Assembly: GCA_024697545.1 (NCBI GenBank)
Contig: JAILFN010000027.1
Coordinates: forward strand, 1-64,000
DNA: 64,000 nucleotides
DNA from: Ruminococcus sp.
GTDB lineage: Bacteria; Bacillota; Clostridia; Oscillospirales; Ruminococcaceae
Direction of reading: 5' to 3'
Shown: one piece after another, positions 15,204-24,310 of the stretch
Numbering within the stretch: the first letter of the stretch is position 1
Layout of the letters: every line of letters begins with the position of its first letter
Notes under the pieces: generated by a model
Database searches by the model: none
Told to the model about the DNA's origin: nothing
The model's input: only the letters and a program-made list of their open reading frames with translations
Translations under genes and position numbers: made by a program

Positions 15204-17009
15204 ATGAAAGCAGAAAGAAAACTGATAGCAGGGCTCAGTGCCGCTGCCATCGCGCTCAGCTGCATGAGCTTTGCTTCTTTTGCAGACGTTGCTGTTGAGC
15301 TCAATTCATTTGAAGCTACGAGCGACAACGTAAAGATACTCGGCAGAGCAAAGTACATGGAGGATGCAGGCGCACTCTGGTTCGGTCTTACCGACGCGGG
15401 CGTTGAGTTCGACTTTACGGGCACCACCGCCGTACTGAACATCTCCGCCGACTCCGCCGCTTCGAGCGACAGCTCTCCCGCACGCATAGCCATCTATGCT
15501 GACGGCAAGCTTTACAAGGACACCACTACTTTGATAACCCCCAGAGACTATGAGGTAAAGTTCGATGAGAACTCCACCCATACCGTTCGTCTCATGAAGC
15601 TTTCCGAGTGCCCCAACGGTACTATCAGGCTCAACGAGATCAAGACCGACTCCGAGAGCATAGCACCTACTCCTGAGGGCGGCAGAAAGATCGAGTTCAT
15701 CGGTGACTCCATCACCTGCGGCTACGGCGTTGACGCTACCTCCGGCGGGTTCTCCACCAAGACCGAGGACGGCTCCAAGACCTATGCCTACAAGACCGCT
15801 CAGAAGCTGAACGCTGATTACAGCATGGTATCCTTCAGCGGATACGGCATAATCTCAGGCTACTCCAACAACGGCAAGAGATCCACACAGCAGTGCGTGC
15901 CCGATTACTACGACAAGCTCGGCAACTCCTGGGGCGCTTTCAGCGACGGCAAGTATATCCAGAACGAGACATGGGATTTCGCAGGCTTCACTCCCGATCT
16001 CGTAGTAGTGAACCTCGGCACCAACGACGCTTCCTACATCAACTCCATCAAGGGCGACAACGACCTCAAGAACTCCGAGAAGGAAGCATTCACCGAGACA
16101 TATGAAGCTTTCATCGGTCAGATCAGAGCTGCCAACCCCAATGCCGAGATACTCTGCACACTGGGTATCATGGGTCAGGATCTCTGCCCGCAGGTAGAGA
16201 CCGCTGTAAACAACTACAAGACAAACACAGGCGATGAGCACGTCAACTACCTCAAGTTCAACATACAGAACACCGAAAAGAACGGTGTCGGCGTTGACTG
16301 GCATCCCGCTCCTCAGTCGCACATCGACGCGGCTTACGAGCTTCTGGGCGCTATCGAGGAGTTCTACGGCTGGCAGGGCGACCCCGATGTTGACATCGAC
16401 CTTCCCGTCGAGCGCACCCTCACCGCAAAGGACAGCACCGATATAGAGATAAACGAGATCTCGAGCAAGGGCACTCCCGTATCGGTAGTTCTCTCCCCCG
16501 CAGCCGAAGAGTTCGTGACCTTCACCGTTGACGACACCAATATCGCAAGCGTATTCGGAGAGGCTGAGGTAGAGCCCGGTGTCGGCAAGAGCGTCGGCGC
16601 AGCAGAGAACGGCACCGTTACCGTAACTACCGATGCCGAGACAGGCGAGGCTACCGTTTATGTATACGGCAACAACGAGGGTACTGCCACACTCACCGCT
16701 TCCACCGATGACGGTCTGTCCGTGACCTTCAACGTAAACGTTGATGTTGAAGCTGACAGCATCGTCGATCCCGACGAGAGCAGTGCCGCAGACAACAGCA
16801 GCGAGGCAGGCAGCGAGTCGCAGAGCGACAGCTCCTCCGCTTCAAGCTCGAGCAGCAGCAACTCCTCCAAGAGCAACAGCAGCGCCGCAGCAAACAGCAA
16901 TGCAGCACCCGACAATAACCCTGCAACAGGTGCAGCGGCAGGTGCGGCAGCAGCAGTTATCCTGCTCGCTATGGGTACCATCGTAGCTTCCAAGAAGAGC
17001 AAGGACTGA
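15204..17009 (+). CDS. Wall-anchored CE2-type acetylxylan esterase (SGNH/GDSL hydrolase)
   Basis: 601 residues. A signal peptide (AGLSAAAIALSCMSFASFA) precedes a CE2-type N-terminal beta-sandwich domain (about 35-155). The SGNH hydrolase domain follows, with the nucleophile Ser in FIGDSITCGYG (near 169), VVVNLGTNDAS (block III) and the Asp/His pair in VDWHPAPQSH (near 364-366). After an Ig-like segment (about 400-520) comes a Ser/Asn-rich linker. The C-terminus is a sorting signal: NPATG, a hydrophobic helix, then KKSKD. The enzyme probably removes acetyl groups from hemicellulose. Start: the ATG at 15204, because GGAGGAAG lies 7 nt before it; the ATG at 15189 overlaps that site. Divergent from the GH5 cellulase, a matching substrate set. 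Confidence 0.88.
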   Translation: MKAERKLIAGLSAAAIALSCMSFASFADVAVELNSFEATSDNVKILGRAKYMEDAGALWFGLTDAGVEFDFTGTTAVLNISADSAASSDSSPARIAIYADGKLYKDTTTLITPRDYEVKFDENSTHTVRLMKLSECPNGTIRLNEIKTDSESIAPTPEGGRKIEFIGDSITCGYGVDATSGGFSTKTEDGSKTYAYKTAQKLNADYSMVSFSGYGIISGYSNNGKRSTQQCVPDYYDKLGNSWGAFSDGKYIQNETWDFAGFTPDLVVVNLGTNDASYINSIKGDNDLKNSEKEAFTETYEAFIGQIRAANPNAEILCTLGIMGQDLCPQVETAVNNYKTNTGDEHVNYLKFNIQNTEKNGVGVDWHPAPQSHIDAAYELLGAIEEFYGWQGDPDVDIDLPVERTLTAKDSTDIEINEISSKGTPVSVVLSPAAEEFVTFTVDDTNIASVFGEAEVEPGVGKSVGAAENGTVTVTTDAETGEATVYVYGNNEGTATLTASTDDGLSVTFNVNVDVEADSIVDPDESSAADNSSEAGSESQSDSSSASSSSSSNSSKSNSSAAANSNAAPDNNPATGAAAGAAAAVILLAMGTIVASKKSKD

Positions 17010-17042
17010 TACATTCGGTAACTGACAGACCGATATAAAAAC

Positions 17043-17083
17043 AAGAGTGAGGGAACTTTTAGTCTCCTCACTCTTTTTGTTTT
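17043..17083. terminator. Bidirectional terminator
   Basis: AAGAGTGAGG pairs with CCTCACTCTT, followed by TTTGTTTTG on the plus strand; on the minus strand an A/T-rich tail follows. It ends the CE2 gene (+). The stop codon of the S-component gene (-) lies inside the stem. Confidence 0.75.
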
Positions 17084-17766
17084 GTATCATATCCATATCT
17101 GCGCTTTACACGCTCGATAGAAAAGATCATTCTGTCTCCGAGAAGCAGTATAAAGAATACGTTGGATACGGCGTAGGATATCGTATACGGGACGGTAGTT
17201 GCCGTGAGTGCTATGAAGCGGACGGGGTTGAAAAAGCCGTCCTCCCAGAGGGTCGAGAACACGTCCATCAGCAGCGAGTATATGCAGCCCGAGGCGGCGG
17301 CGTAGCATATCAGCAGCGGCTTGTGCCGCCTGAGCAGAGCCGCGGCAAGCCCCGCGACAAGCCCTATCAAGCCCCAGCTGAACATCTGATAAAGCGTCCA
17401 GAGCCCCTGCCCGAAATAGATATTCGAGACCAGCGCCGTGAAGGTGCCGCAGAAGAAACCGCTTTCCGCGCCGAGGGTCATCCCCGCGATGATTATCATG
17501 GCGGTGCAGGGCTTGAAGCCCGCAGTCGGCGCCAGCACGATGCGCCCCACCACCGAGAGTGCCGTCAGAACTGCCGTCAGGGTGACGAACGAGGGATCGT
17601 CCCTTCTGCCCGAGAAGATGAGCATCGCCAGAAGCATCGCCCCCAGCAGGAGCGACAGAGCCAGCGCTCCACCGCCGTCAAGCAGCGAAGCGGCATATGC
17701 CGAACCGAATCCGAGCAGCAGGAACGAACCGATGAGCAGTCCGCGGCGGAGAACATCATTCCTCAC
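17068..17766 (-). CDS. ECF transporter S component (substrate-binding membrane subunit)
   Basis: 232 residues with six or so predicted membrane helices, e.g. GLLIGSFLLLGFG, ALSLLLGAMLLAMLIF and LIGLVAGLAAALL. The helix with ALSVVGRIVLAP and the FKPCTAMIIIAGMTLG segment are typical of ECF S components that bind a vitamin and dock on EcfT. It overlaps the EcfA gene by 11 bp, completing an EcfT-EcfAA'-EcfS set. The operon begins with a cobalamin-riboswitch-like leader and encodes intrinsic-factor-like proteins, so a corrinoid is the best guess for the substrate. The sequence alone does not prove it. Confidence 0.8.
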   Translation of the reverse strand: MRNDVLRRGLLIGSFLLLGFGSAYAASLLDGGGALALSLLLGAMLLAMLIFSGRRDDPSFVTLTAVLTALSVVGRIVLAPTAGFKPCTAMIIIAGMTLGAESGFFCGTFTALVSNIYFGQGLWTLYQMFSWGLIGLVAGLAAALLRRHKPLLICYAAASGCIYSLLMDVFSTLWEDGFFNPVRFIALTATTVPYTISYAVSNVFFILLLGDRMIFSIERVKRRYGYDTKQKE

Positions 17767-19405
17767 CTTCAGTCCCCCTTTCCGCCAGGCAGCGTTCTAT
17801 CAAAGCAGCCGCCGACACGCATTCGGGAAAGACTCCCCTTGCGGCGAGCGCCGCCGAAGTGGTGTAGAGCGAGTTTTCCGAGAAAAGCTGCGCGGGTGTG
17901 CCGACCGCAGCCGCACTTCCGCCGAATAGCATAACTACTCTGTCGGCGTAGTCTGCCGCAAAGTTCAGGTCATGGGTGACGAAAAGCACCGCCCCGCCGT
18001 TCTCGGCGAACTCAGTGAGCAGTGCGCCGAGCTGTTTCTTGGCTATCGGGTCAAGACCCTTTTCGGGCTCATCGAGCAGCAGTATCCGCGGGCGCAGCAG
18101 CATGAGCTTTGCAAGCGCCGCCCTTTGCAGCTCGCCGCCCGAAAGGTCGAAGGAGTACCGCGAAAGCAGCTCTCTGTCAAGCCCCAGCCTGTCGGTGACG
18201 GAATAGATCTCCTCTTCCGAACGTTTTGCGCCGTCGGGGTCGTGCAGAAGGTCGAGCATTACCGTCTGCTCGGTGAAAAGCAGATGCGGATCGGAGGGCA
18301 GCATGGTGAGCAGACCGCGGTAAAGCGAGCCGCCGCGGTAGGCGCTCAAACGCTTTCCGTCTATGGTCATGCTCCCGTCGGTGGCGTGAAGACCGCCCGC
18401 TATCAGCTTGAGCAGGGTGGATTTGCCCGCGCCGTTTGCACCGCATATCGCTGTCAGCTCGCCGAAATTCACCGTCATGTCAAGCCGCGATATCAGGTCG
18501 GGCGAGTGCTTTTCATATCGAAAGCCCGTGCCGCGCAGCTCGATCGCGGGAGCGCCCTTTGGCGGAAGATCGGGCAAACGCGCTTCTGCGGGGGCGTAGT
18601 TGTCCGCGAGGTATCCCGCCGCTTCGGCAGCATTCGAGAGCGTTTTTTTTAGCCCCAGCGCCGCCGAGAGCCTGTAGCACAGCGGCAGAGCGTCCTCCAT
18701 AACGCTGCCGAGCATCTCAGCAGCTGCCCTGTCGGGGGGAAGGCAAAAGCTCTGCCTGCCGTTTTCAAGCATCAGCACACTGTCGCACCTGCCGAACAGC
18801 AGCTCTATGTTATGTTCGCATATCACCACCGCCGTGCCCAACTCTCGGCGAAGCTTATCGAGCAGGTCGAGGAACACCTCGGCGGAGCGGGTGTCAAGCT
18901 GAGCCGTCGGCTCATCGAGCAGCAGCAATCGGGGTCTGCCGACCATCACTGCCGCAAGATCCGTCAGCCGCTTCTGACCCTCTGAAAGCTCGCAGAGCGG
19001 GCGGCGCATCAGCTTTTCAAGCCCGAAGTACGCCGAGACTTCCGCAATGCGTCGGAGTATCTCTCCTGCGGGCAGACCGAGGTTCTGCGGCAGAAATGAA
19101 AGCTCGCCGAGAACGTCCTCGGCAACAGCGCCGCCGCCCGGCTGCTGCCCGACATAGCCGATGTCCGTCGCCGAGCTTCGCGGGTCCAGCTCTGAGATAT
19201 CCCTGCCGAAAACCGCGATACTTCCCGAGAGTCTGCCGTGCGGCGAAAGCTCGGGCTTCAGCAGACGAAGCAGCGTTGATTTTCCGCAGCCCGAAGCGCC
19301 GCAGACAAGCAGCATCTCTCCCGAGCCGACCGAAAACTCCACCCCGTCCAGAGAGAATCCGCCATCGTACCCAAAGCTCAGCGAATGCGTCCTGACGATC
19401 TCCAT
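17756..19405 (-). CDS. ECF transporter ATPase, two ABC domains fused (EcfA-EcfA')
   Basis: 549 residues with two complete ABC ATPase domains. Domain 1 has Walker A GASGCGKST, signature LSEGQKRL and Walker B LLLLDEPTAQLD. Domain 2 (from about residue 285) has GANGAGKST, LSGGELQRAALA and ILLLDEPEKGLD. Most ECF systems encode the two ATPases separately; fused forms are known. Start: ATG 19405 with AAAGGAGGAGG just upstream. The longer frame from 19537 adds 44 residues that only read through the ecfT 3' end. It overlaps ecfT by 28 bp and powers uptake with the EcfT and S proteins. Confidence 0.88.
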   Translation of the reverse strand: MEIVRTHSLSFGYDGGFSLDGVEFSVGSGEMLLVCGASGCGKSTLLRLLKPELSPHGRLSGSIAVFGRDISELDPRSSATDIGYVGQQPGGGAVAEDVLGELSFLPQNLGLPAGEILRRIAEVSAYFGLEKLMRRPLCELSEGQKRLTDLAAVMVGRPRLLLLDEPTAQLDTRSAEVFLDLLDKLRRELGTAVVICEHNIELLFGRCDSVLMLENGRQSFCLPPDRAAAEMLGSVMEDALPLCYRLSAALGLKKTLSNAAEAAGYLADNYAPAEARLPDLPPKGAPAIELRGTGFRYEKHSPDLISRLDMTVNFGELTAICGANGAGKSTLLKLIAGGLHATDGSMTIDGKRLSAYRGGSLYRGLLTMLPSDPHLLFTEQTVMLDLLHDPDGAKRSEEEIYSVTDRLGLDRELLSRYSFDLSGGELQRAALAKLMLLRPRILLLDEPEKGLDPIAKKQLGALLTEFAENGGAVLFVTHDLNFAADYADRVVMLFGGSAAAVGTPAQLFSENSLYTTSAALAARGVFPECVSAAALIERCLAERGTEGEE

Positions 19406-20250
19406 TTTACCTCCTCCTTTACCGCAAAAATAAAAGGCAGACTGCAAAGCCCCCCGAAGCAGACCGCGCAGGAGATAGGGCACTTTTGTCTTATGACGGG
19501 ATAGAACACGGCGTAAAGACTGCCGCTGTATCTGCACACGGCTTCGTAAGCTGCCGCCGCGACGGACACTGCCGAAAAAAGCACATCGCCTGCCGAAACG
19601 GGTCGGTCGCCGATGAATGTATGCGGCTTGAGAGCATATCCCCGCGCTTTCATTGAATCGGCAGTCACCGCCGAAAGTTCGAGCGAGGCGGCGGTCAGCG
19701 AGAAGAAATCATCAAGGTCGGCTTTAATCCGCATAAAGTATGTTTCCCCGGCGCGGTATCCCGACATCTTTCGCGCCTGCCTTATATCGGCATAGCGACG
19801 CTTCATCTCGGGGACGTACCTGAGCGTCAGCGTGAACACCGAAGCCGCCGAGCTGAACATCGGGCGGCGCAGCATGGCGTTTATCCTGTCTGAGGTCAGC
19901 ACCGCCGTAAACAGCCTGAACCAGAGCATCACGGCGATGAGCGCCATAGCATTGCAGCAGCCGTAGAACAGCGCTTCAAGGGTATAGGGTCGGCTGCCGA
20001 GCATAAACAGAGGGGTGCTGCCATAGGTGACTATCACGGGATTCAGAAACATCACCGCAGCGCCGACGATAAGATAAAAACAGCTGTCGCGCAGAGGTGC
20101 CTTTGCAAGACCGCAGGAGACTGCCGAAAGCGCCGCGAAGACCAGCGATATGGTCCTTATCAGCGGAGCCGAGACAAACACCGTCCCGCCTATCACGGCA
20201 ATAAAATATAAGCACGCCGCACCCGGGCGTATGTATCTGAGTGTACGCAT
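19378..20250 (-). CDS. ECF transporter transmembrane coupling protein EcfT
   Basis: 290 residues. N-terminal membrane helices (ACLYFIAVIGGTVFVSAPLI, SLVFAALSAVSCGLA) are followed by the cytoplasmic coupling helices. These carry the two small-Arg-small motifs that contact the ATPases: ARK in DIRQARKMSGY and ARG in MKARGYAL. It sits between the anchored DUF4430 gene (18-bp gap) and the fused ATPase gene (28-bp overlap). It joins the S component to the ATPase. Confidence 0.85.
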   Translation of the reverse strand: MRTLRYIRPGAACLYFIAVIGGTVFVSAPLIRTISLVFAALSAVSCGLAKAPLRDSCFYLIVGAAVMFLNPVIVTYGSTPLFMLGSRPYTLEALFYGCCNAMALIAVMLWFRLFTAVLTSDRINAMLRRPMFSSAASVFTLTLRYVPEMKRRYADIRQARKMSGYRAGETYFMRIKADLDDFFSLTAASLELSAVTADSMKARGYALKPHTFIGDRPVSAGDVLFSAVSVAAAAYEAVCRYSGSLYAVFYPVIRQKCPISCAVCFGGLCSLPFIFAVKEEVKWRSSGRIR

Positions 20251-20268
20251 ATCAGCACTCCGTAAAAC

Positions 20269-20778
20269 CTAATAGACTATGTATCGGACTACAAGCTCGC
20301 TGCCGTCGGAAACGGCGCACTGTTCCAGCCCGATATCGGGCTCGCTGCCGTCGAGGTAATAGACCCAGCCCGAGCGCTTTGTGCAGTCGCCCGCGTGCAG
20401 ACCGCCTATACCGCTGACGTAGTCGGTGATGCCGTTCACCGAGGATCTTTCGATATCGAGCGGCAGATGTGTCTCATCGCAGATCTCCCTGAGAGCGTCC
20501 ATAGCCGTCGCGCCGTCCGCAAGGCTCACCGTGCCCTCTGCGAGGGTAGCTCCGCCGTCGAGCAGACCGCTGTCCTTGACGGGCTGAGCCAGCCGCTTGT
20601 AGTTTTTCTCTTCCGTAAGGTCGGAACATTCGATCACCACCGACACCGTGAGCCCGCCTCCCGTATGGTGCTTTTTGCCGTCGGCGGGGCGTATCAGCAG
20701 TATGATGCCGACCGCTGCCGCCGCCAGCAAAGCTATCGTTATCAGGTTTATGAGCCTGCTTTTTAAGGATCCTTTCAT
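20269..20778 (-). CDS. Membrane-anchored DUF4430 protein (transcobalamin C-domain-like)
   Basis: 169 residues. One N-terminal membrane helix (LINLITIALLAAAAVGIILLI) is followed by an extracellular domain. It shows the DUF4430 pattern: a segment ending in AMDALREICDE, then GGLHAGDCTKRSGWVYYLDG and a final DGSELVVRYIVY strand. DUF4430 resembles the C-terminal beta domain of animal intrinsic factor and transcobalamin, which covers cobalamin. It overlaps the preceding gene by 4 bp and sits directly before EcfT. I infer it hands ligand to the transporter. Confidence 0.8.
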   Translation of the reverse strand: MKGSLKSRLINLITIALLAAAAVGIILLIRPADGKKHHTGGGLTVSVVIECSDLTEEKNYKRLAQPVKDSGLLDGGATLAEGTVSLADGATAMDALREICDETHLPLDIERSSVNGITDYVSGIGGLHAGDCTKRSGWVYYLDGSEPDIGLEQCAVSDGSELVVRYIVY

Positions 20779-23369
20779 GACTTTCTCCGTTCGGTCATAC
20801 AGTTAAGATAAGCCGCCGCGCCGCCGCACCTTTTGGGCGGACGCGGGGAATACAGCATTTCAACGCACTGCTTTTCGAGTTTTTCAAAACTATCGCGCGT
20901 GCGGGCTCTCTTTACATTCGTGAGGTCGTAGCTGCCCGAGGCATCGTGTGTCACGCCCAGTGCCGAAGCGCATTTTTCCAGCGCATAAAGCGGGTCGCGC
21001 TCCAGCCTAAGCAGGAAATATGCCGCGTACCCCGCAAGCAGCACCGCCAGGGCGATGGGGTAGATTATGAGCGTTCTGTCATCGGGCTCATCATCGGGCT
21101 GATCGGGCAGGCGGCTGTAAACACGGCTTCCCGAAGCGTCATCGGGGGTCATGCCGCTGCCGCCGCCCCTGCCGTCCTCCGAAAGCTCTCCGCCCGCGGG
21201 GAATGAGGGCATTTTTTCGAGGTATTCCCCGACCGTTTCAAAGGGCAGCCAGCCCACGCCCTCGGCATAGTATTCCGCCCATGCGTGAAAATCATCGGCG
21301 GAAAGCGTTACAGCGCCGCCTGCCGCAGCGCCTGCGGCTTCCTTTGTTACGGCATAGCCTTCGGCGTAGCGGGCGGGAATGCCCAGATATCTGAACGCCA
21401 GCACCGCCGCCGAAGCGAAAGCGCAGCTGTTGCCGCAGCGGGTCTTTTGTAGAAGATCCTCGGCGGACTGCGGGGCGGCGTAAGGGTCATACTCGCAGCC
21501 GCTAAGCATATTGCGGATAAGCGAAGCCGCCTGTGCGGCATTGACCTCGCCGCCGCCGAGCCTTGCGGAAAGCACGCGCTCCGCAGAATCGGGGATATCC
21601 GTGTAATCGGCGCGGTAAAGCTTATCGAGAAGTGCTGCACCGCTCAGGTAATCGCTGTCGGCATCGCCCACGGCTTCTGTCAGCTGTTCGCAGGCAGAAA
21701 AGATATCCGTCACGGCTTCAAAGGTGACGCTGCTGCCCGAAGCGGGGTTTTCGAGCCCCGCGGGGTAGTCGGTGTCTGCCGCGGCTCCGTCGGCGAGGTA
21801 GGCGTATCTGCCGTCGGCGCCAAGTCTTCTGACCGTGACCGTCTGTGTATCGACATCGGCACCCGACGAGTTTATCAGCATGACGGGCTGACCGTCGGCG
21901 GTAAATCCTCCCGCCCTCAGCGAAAGAAGCTCCTCCTGCGTAACAGACAGCCCGTCTGAATGAGGGGCGCTCCAGCTGCCGTCAGAATACACGCAGCCTG
22001 TAAAACCGTGGAGATAGAGGGCGTGCGGAGTATCCATAACGACCTCGAGCGCGGGCGTTTCGCCGTCGGGCTGGGGCACTTCGGAGATCCTGCCGCAGGG
22101 CTGAACGATATCCCCGCCGAAAGTAAGGCGCTCCGCGGAAAGTGTCGTTTTATCGGCAATAGCCGTCCCCGCCGCGGAAGAGAACACGGCACACGCCGTC
22201 CCCGCCGTCAGCAGCGGCAGGAGCGCTCCGCGAAACCCGTAGCTTCGCCAGGGTGCAGCCGCAAGCAGCACCGCCGCGATACCCGCAGGGAGAGCCGCAC
22301 CGCCGCCGCAGAAAAGCAGCAGGGGCAGCAGCATCGCCCCCGCGGCAGTACATCTGATCCATGCAGCGGAGCTTCGGGCTGCCGAGAAGGTAAGCCACAC
22401 GACAAGCGCTGTCAGGAAGCAGACGGCGAAAACGCTCGTCTTTTCGCTTTGCATGAGCGGAAAAAGGCGGTCGAAGCGGGCGGTCGCGCGCAGCGATAAG
22501 GCGTTTGCCGCCCTGCCTATCTGAGAAGTAAGCCTGCCTGCCCCCGCGATCCCCGCAGCGGCTGTCAGCGCAAAGAAGAGTGCCGAAAAGAGCGCTGCCG
22601 TTTTTTTCAGCCGACGGCTCAGCAAAAGCAACAACACTGCCGCCGCCGCAAAAGCCAGGGCGTAAAGCGGCAGACTGCCGAATATAAAGCGCAGCGCCGT
22701 CAGCCAAAGCAGACAGGAAAGCGCCGCGCAGATATCGTCCGCGAGTGATGCAGCAGGCTTTTTTTCATCGGCAGAGGGCTCGGGCTTTCCGCCTGCTGCG
22801 GGTTTACGTTCTGCCTCGGCGAAGGTGTAAACATAGCTGTTGACGCCGCGCTCACGCACCATGTACTTGCCGCACTTCGCCGAAAGCTTCATGTGCAGAT
22901 CGCGCAGGCGGTCGCCGTGTGCGAACTCCCTCACGCCTTCGGGAGCGCCTGCGGACAGATCATCATCGCGTCTGCAAAGCCTGACCGTCCTTGAGGGCGG
23001 AAGGCGGCGGGCAGCGGTGAATTTCTTCTCAAATCGCCTGCAAACGGGAAAGCCCATGATGCCCGCACGGATATCGTAAATCTCGGCATCAAGCTCGGTG
23101 CCGCTTTTCGCGCCCGTGGAGAAGCGCACCTTCCCCCCGCGGGGAGCGACAGTCCTGACCGAAAGTCCGCCCTCCTCGCCCGAGACACTGTCGCGAACTT
23201 TAAGCTTCATGCGGACGCGCACGGGCAGTCTGCCGCGCGGCAGACTGACTATGATCTCATCACCCGAAAACTGCATATCACGGACGGGGCAGCGAAGGGC
23301 AAGAGTCATGATGACTGCGGCGAGCAGATACAGCACTGCTGCCGAGAGTATAACAAGCAGAACGATCAT
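20775..23369 (-). CDS. DUF58-transglutaminase (TgpA-like) membrane protein fusion
   Basis: 864 residues. An N-terminal helix is followed by a DUF58-like region whose end REFAHGDRLRDLHMKLSAK is the family signature. A block of about six membrane helices (roughly 215-420) comes next, then an extracellular transglutaminase-like domain with Cys in CGNSCAFASA and His in DDFHAWAEYY, plus WLPFETVG, where Glu occupies the usual Asp position. A C-terminal helix (LIIYPIALAVLLAGYAAYFLL) and a cytoplasmic tail end the protein. DUF58 and TgpA-like proteins normally are separate genes next to MoxR; here they are fused and follow moxR with a 4-bp overlap. The target is unknown; it may process or crosslink the surface proteins of this operon. 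Confidence 0.8.
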   Translation of the reverse strand: MIVLLVILSAAVLYLLAAVIMTLALRCPVRDMQFSGDEIIVSLPRGRLPVRVRMKLKVRDSVSGEEGGLSVRTVAPRGGKVRFSTGAKSGTELDAEIYDIRAGIMGFPVCRRFEKKFTAARRLPPSRTVRLCRRDDDLSAGAPEGVREFAHGDRLRDLHMKLSAKCGKYMVRERGVNSYVYTFAEAERKPAAGGKPEPSADEKKPAASLADDICAALSCLLWLTALRFIFGSLPLYALAFAAAAVLLLLLSRRLKKTAALFSALFFALTAAAGIAGAGRLTSQIGRAANALSLRATARFDRLFPLMQSEKTSVFAVCFLTALVVWLTFSAARSSAAWIRCTAAGAMLLPLLLFCGGGAALPAGIAAVLLAAAPWRSYGFRGALLPLLTAGTACAVFSSAAGTAIADKTTLSAERLTFGGDIVQPCGRISEVPQPDGETPALEVVMDTPHALYLHGFTGCVYSDGSWSAPHSDGLSVTQEELLSLRAGGFTADGQPVMLINSSGADVDTQTVTVRRLGADGRYAYLADGAAADTDYPAGLENPASGSSVTFEAVTDIFSACEQLTEAVGDADSDYLSGAALLDKLYRADYTDIPDSAERVLSARLGGGEVNAAQAASLIRNMLSGCEYDPYAAPQSAEDLLQKTRCGNSCAFASAAVLAFRYLGIPARYAEGYAVTKEAAGAAAGGAVTLSADDFHAWAEYYAEGVGWLPFETVGEYLEKMPSFPAGGELSEDGRGGGSGMTPDDASGSRVYSRLPDQPDDEPDDRTLIIYPIALAVLLAGYAAYFLLRLERDPLYALEKCASALGVTHDASGSYDLTNVKRARTRDSFEKLEKQCVEMLYSPRPPKRCGGAAAYLNCMTERRKS

Positions 23370-24310
23370 TTTCCGGAGCCCTTTATGTGCGGCGGCGGAA
23401 GCTCTTTAAGCACGGCTTCGCAGACCGCGGCGGGATCCATCCCCTCGCTCTCGGCACGGGCGGAGAGCAGTATCCTGTGGGCGGTGCAGTCGGAAAAGAG
23501 CATCGCTATATCGTTCGGGACAACAAAATCTCTGCCGTCTGTGAAAGCCGAAGCCTTTGCCGCAGCCGCCAGAGATATCGCGGCACGGGGGCTTGCGCCC
23601 TGAGCTATCAGCTCGCTGTTGTGGGTGTACTCGCAAAGGTCGGCTATCCAGCCCGCGGCGGCTTCCGAAAGGTAGACCTCACGCGCAGCAGTCTGCATGG
23701 CGACTATCTCATCTCTGCCGCAGAATGCCTCGGTCTTTACCTTTTCGGCAGCAGTGCGCTCTATGAGAAGATCGCGGAGGGTATCCTTGGCGGGTCTGCC
23801 GAGCGACAGCTTCATCATAAATCTATCGAGCTGAGAAAGCGGCAGCGGCTGAGTTCCCGCCGAGCCGAAGGGGTTCTGCGTCGCGATGACCATGAACGGC
23901 TTTTCAAGCTCAAAAGTCTCGCCCTCCTCGGTAACTTCGCCCTCCTCCATCGCCTGAAGCAGCGCCGACTGAGTTCGGGGCGAGGTGCGGTTTATCTCGT
24001 CCGCGAGCAGTATGTTCGTCATGACAGCGCCCTCATGGAAGCGGAACTTTTTCAGACCCGCGTCCCACATCGTAAATCCCGTGATGTCGGTAGGCAGGGT
24101 GTCGGGTGTGAACTGTACCCTCTTTGACTTCAGCCCCGCCGCAGCAGCCAGCGATCTTGCGAGCGTTGTCTTGCCGACACCCGGGATATCCTCCAAAAGA
24201 AGATGCCCGCCCGCAGCCAGCGCTATCACGCATTTCAGCACCTGTGCGTCCTTGCCGACTACCGCGCGGCGCACCTCGTCGTATATTTTTCTTGCGGTAT
24301 CATTCATCAT
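23366..24310 (-). CDS. MoxR-family AAA+ ATPase
   Basis: 314 residues. Walker A DIPGVGKTTLARSL (near 40), Walker B NILLADEINRTSPRTQSAL, the sensor region VIATQNPFGSAGTQPLP and the C-terminal lid are typical of MoxR chaperone ATPases. MoxR proteins usually work with DUF58/VWA and transglutaminase partners, and the next gene carries both DUF58 and transglutaminase parts. It overlaps both neighbours by 4 bp (ATGA), so translation is coupled. A maturation role for the surface uptake apparatus is inferred. Confidence 0.9.
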   Translation of the reverse strand: MMNDTARKIYDEVRRAVVGKDAQVLKCVIALAAGGHLLLEDIPGVGKTTLARSLAAAAGLKSKRVQFTPDTLPTDITGFTMWDAGLKKFRFHEGAVMTNILLADEINRTSPRTQSALLQAMEEGEVTEEGETFELEKPFMVIATQNPFGSAGTQPLPLSQLDRFMMKLSLGRPAKDTLRDLLIERTAAEKVKTEAFCGRDEIVAMQTAAREVYLSEAAAGWIADLCEYTHNSELIAQGASPRAAISLAAAAKASAFTDGRDFVVPNDIAMLFSDCTAHRILLSARAESEGMDPAAVCEAVLKELPPPHIKGSGK

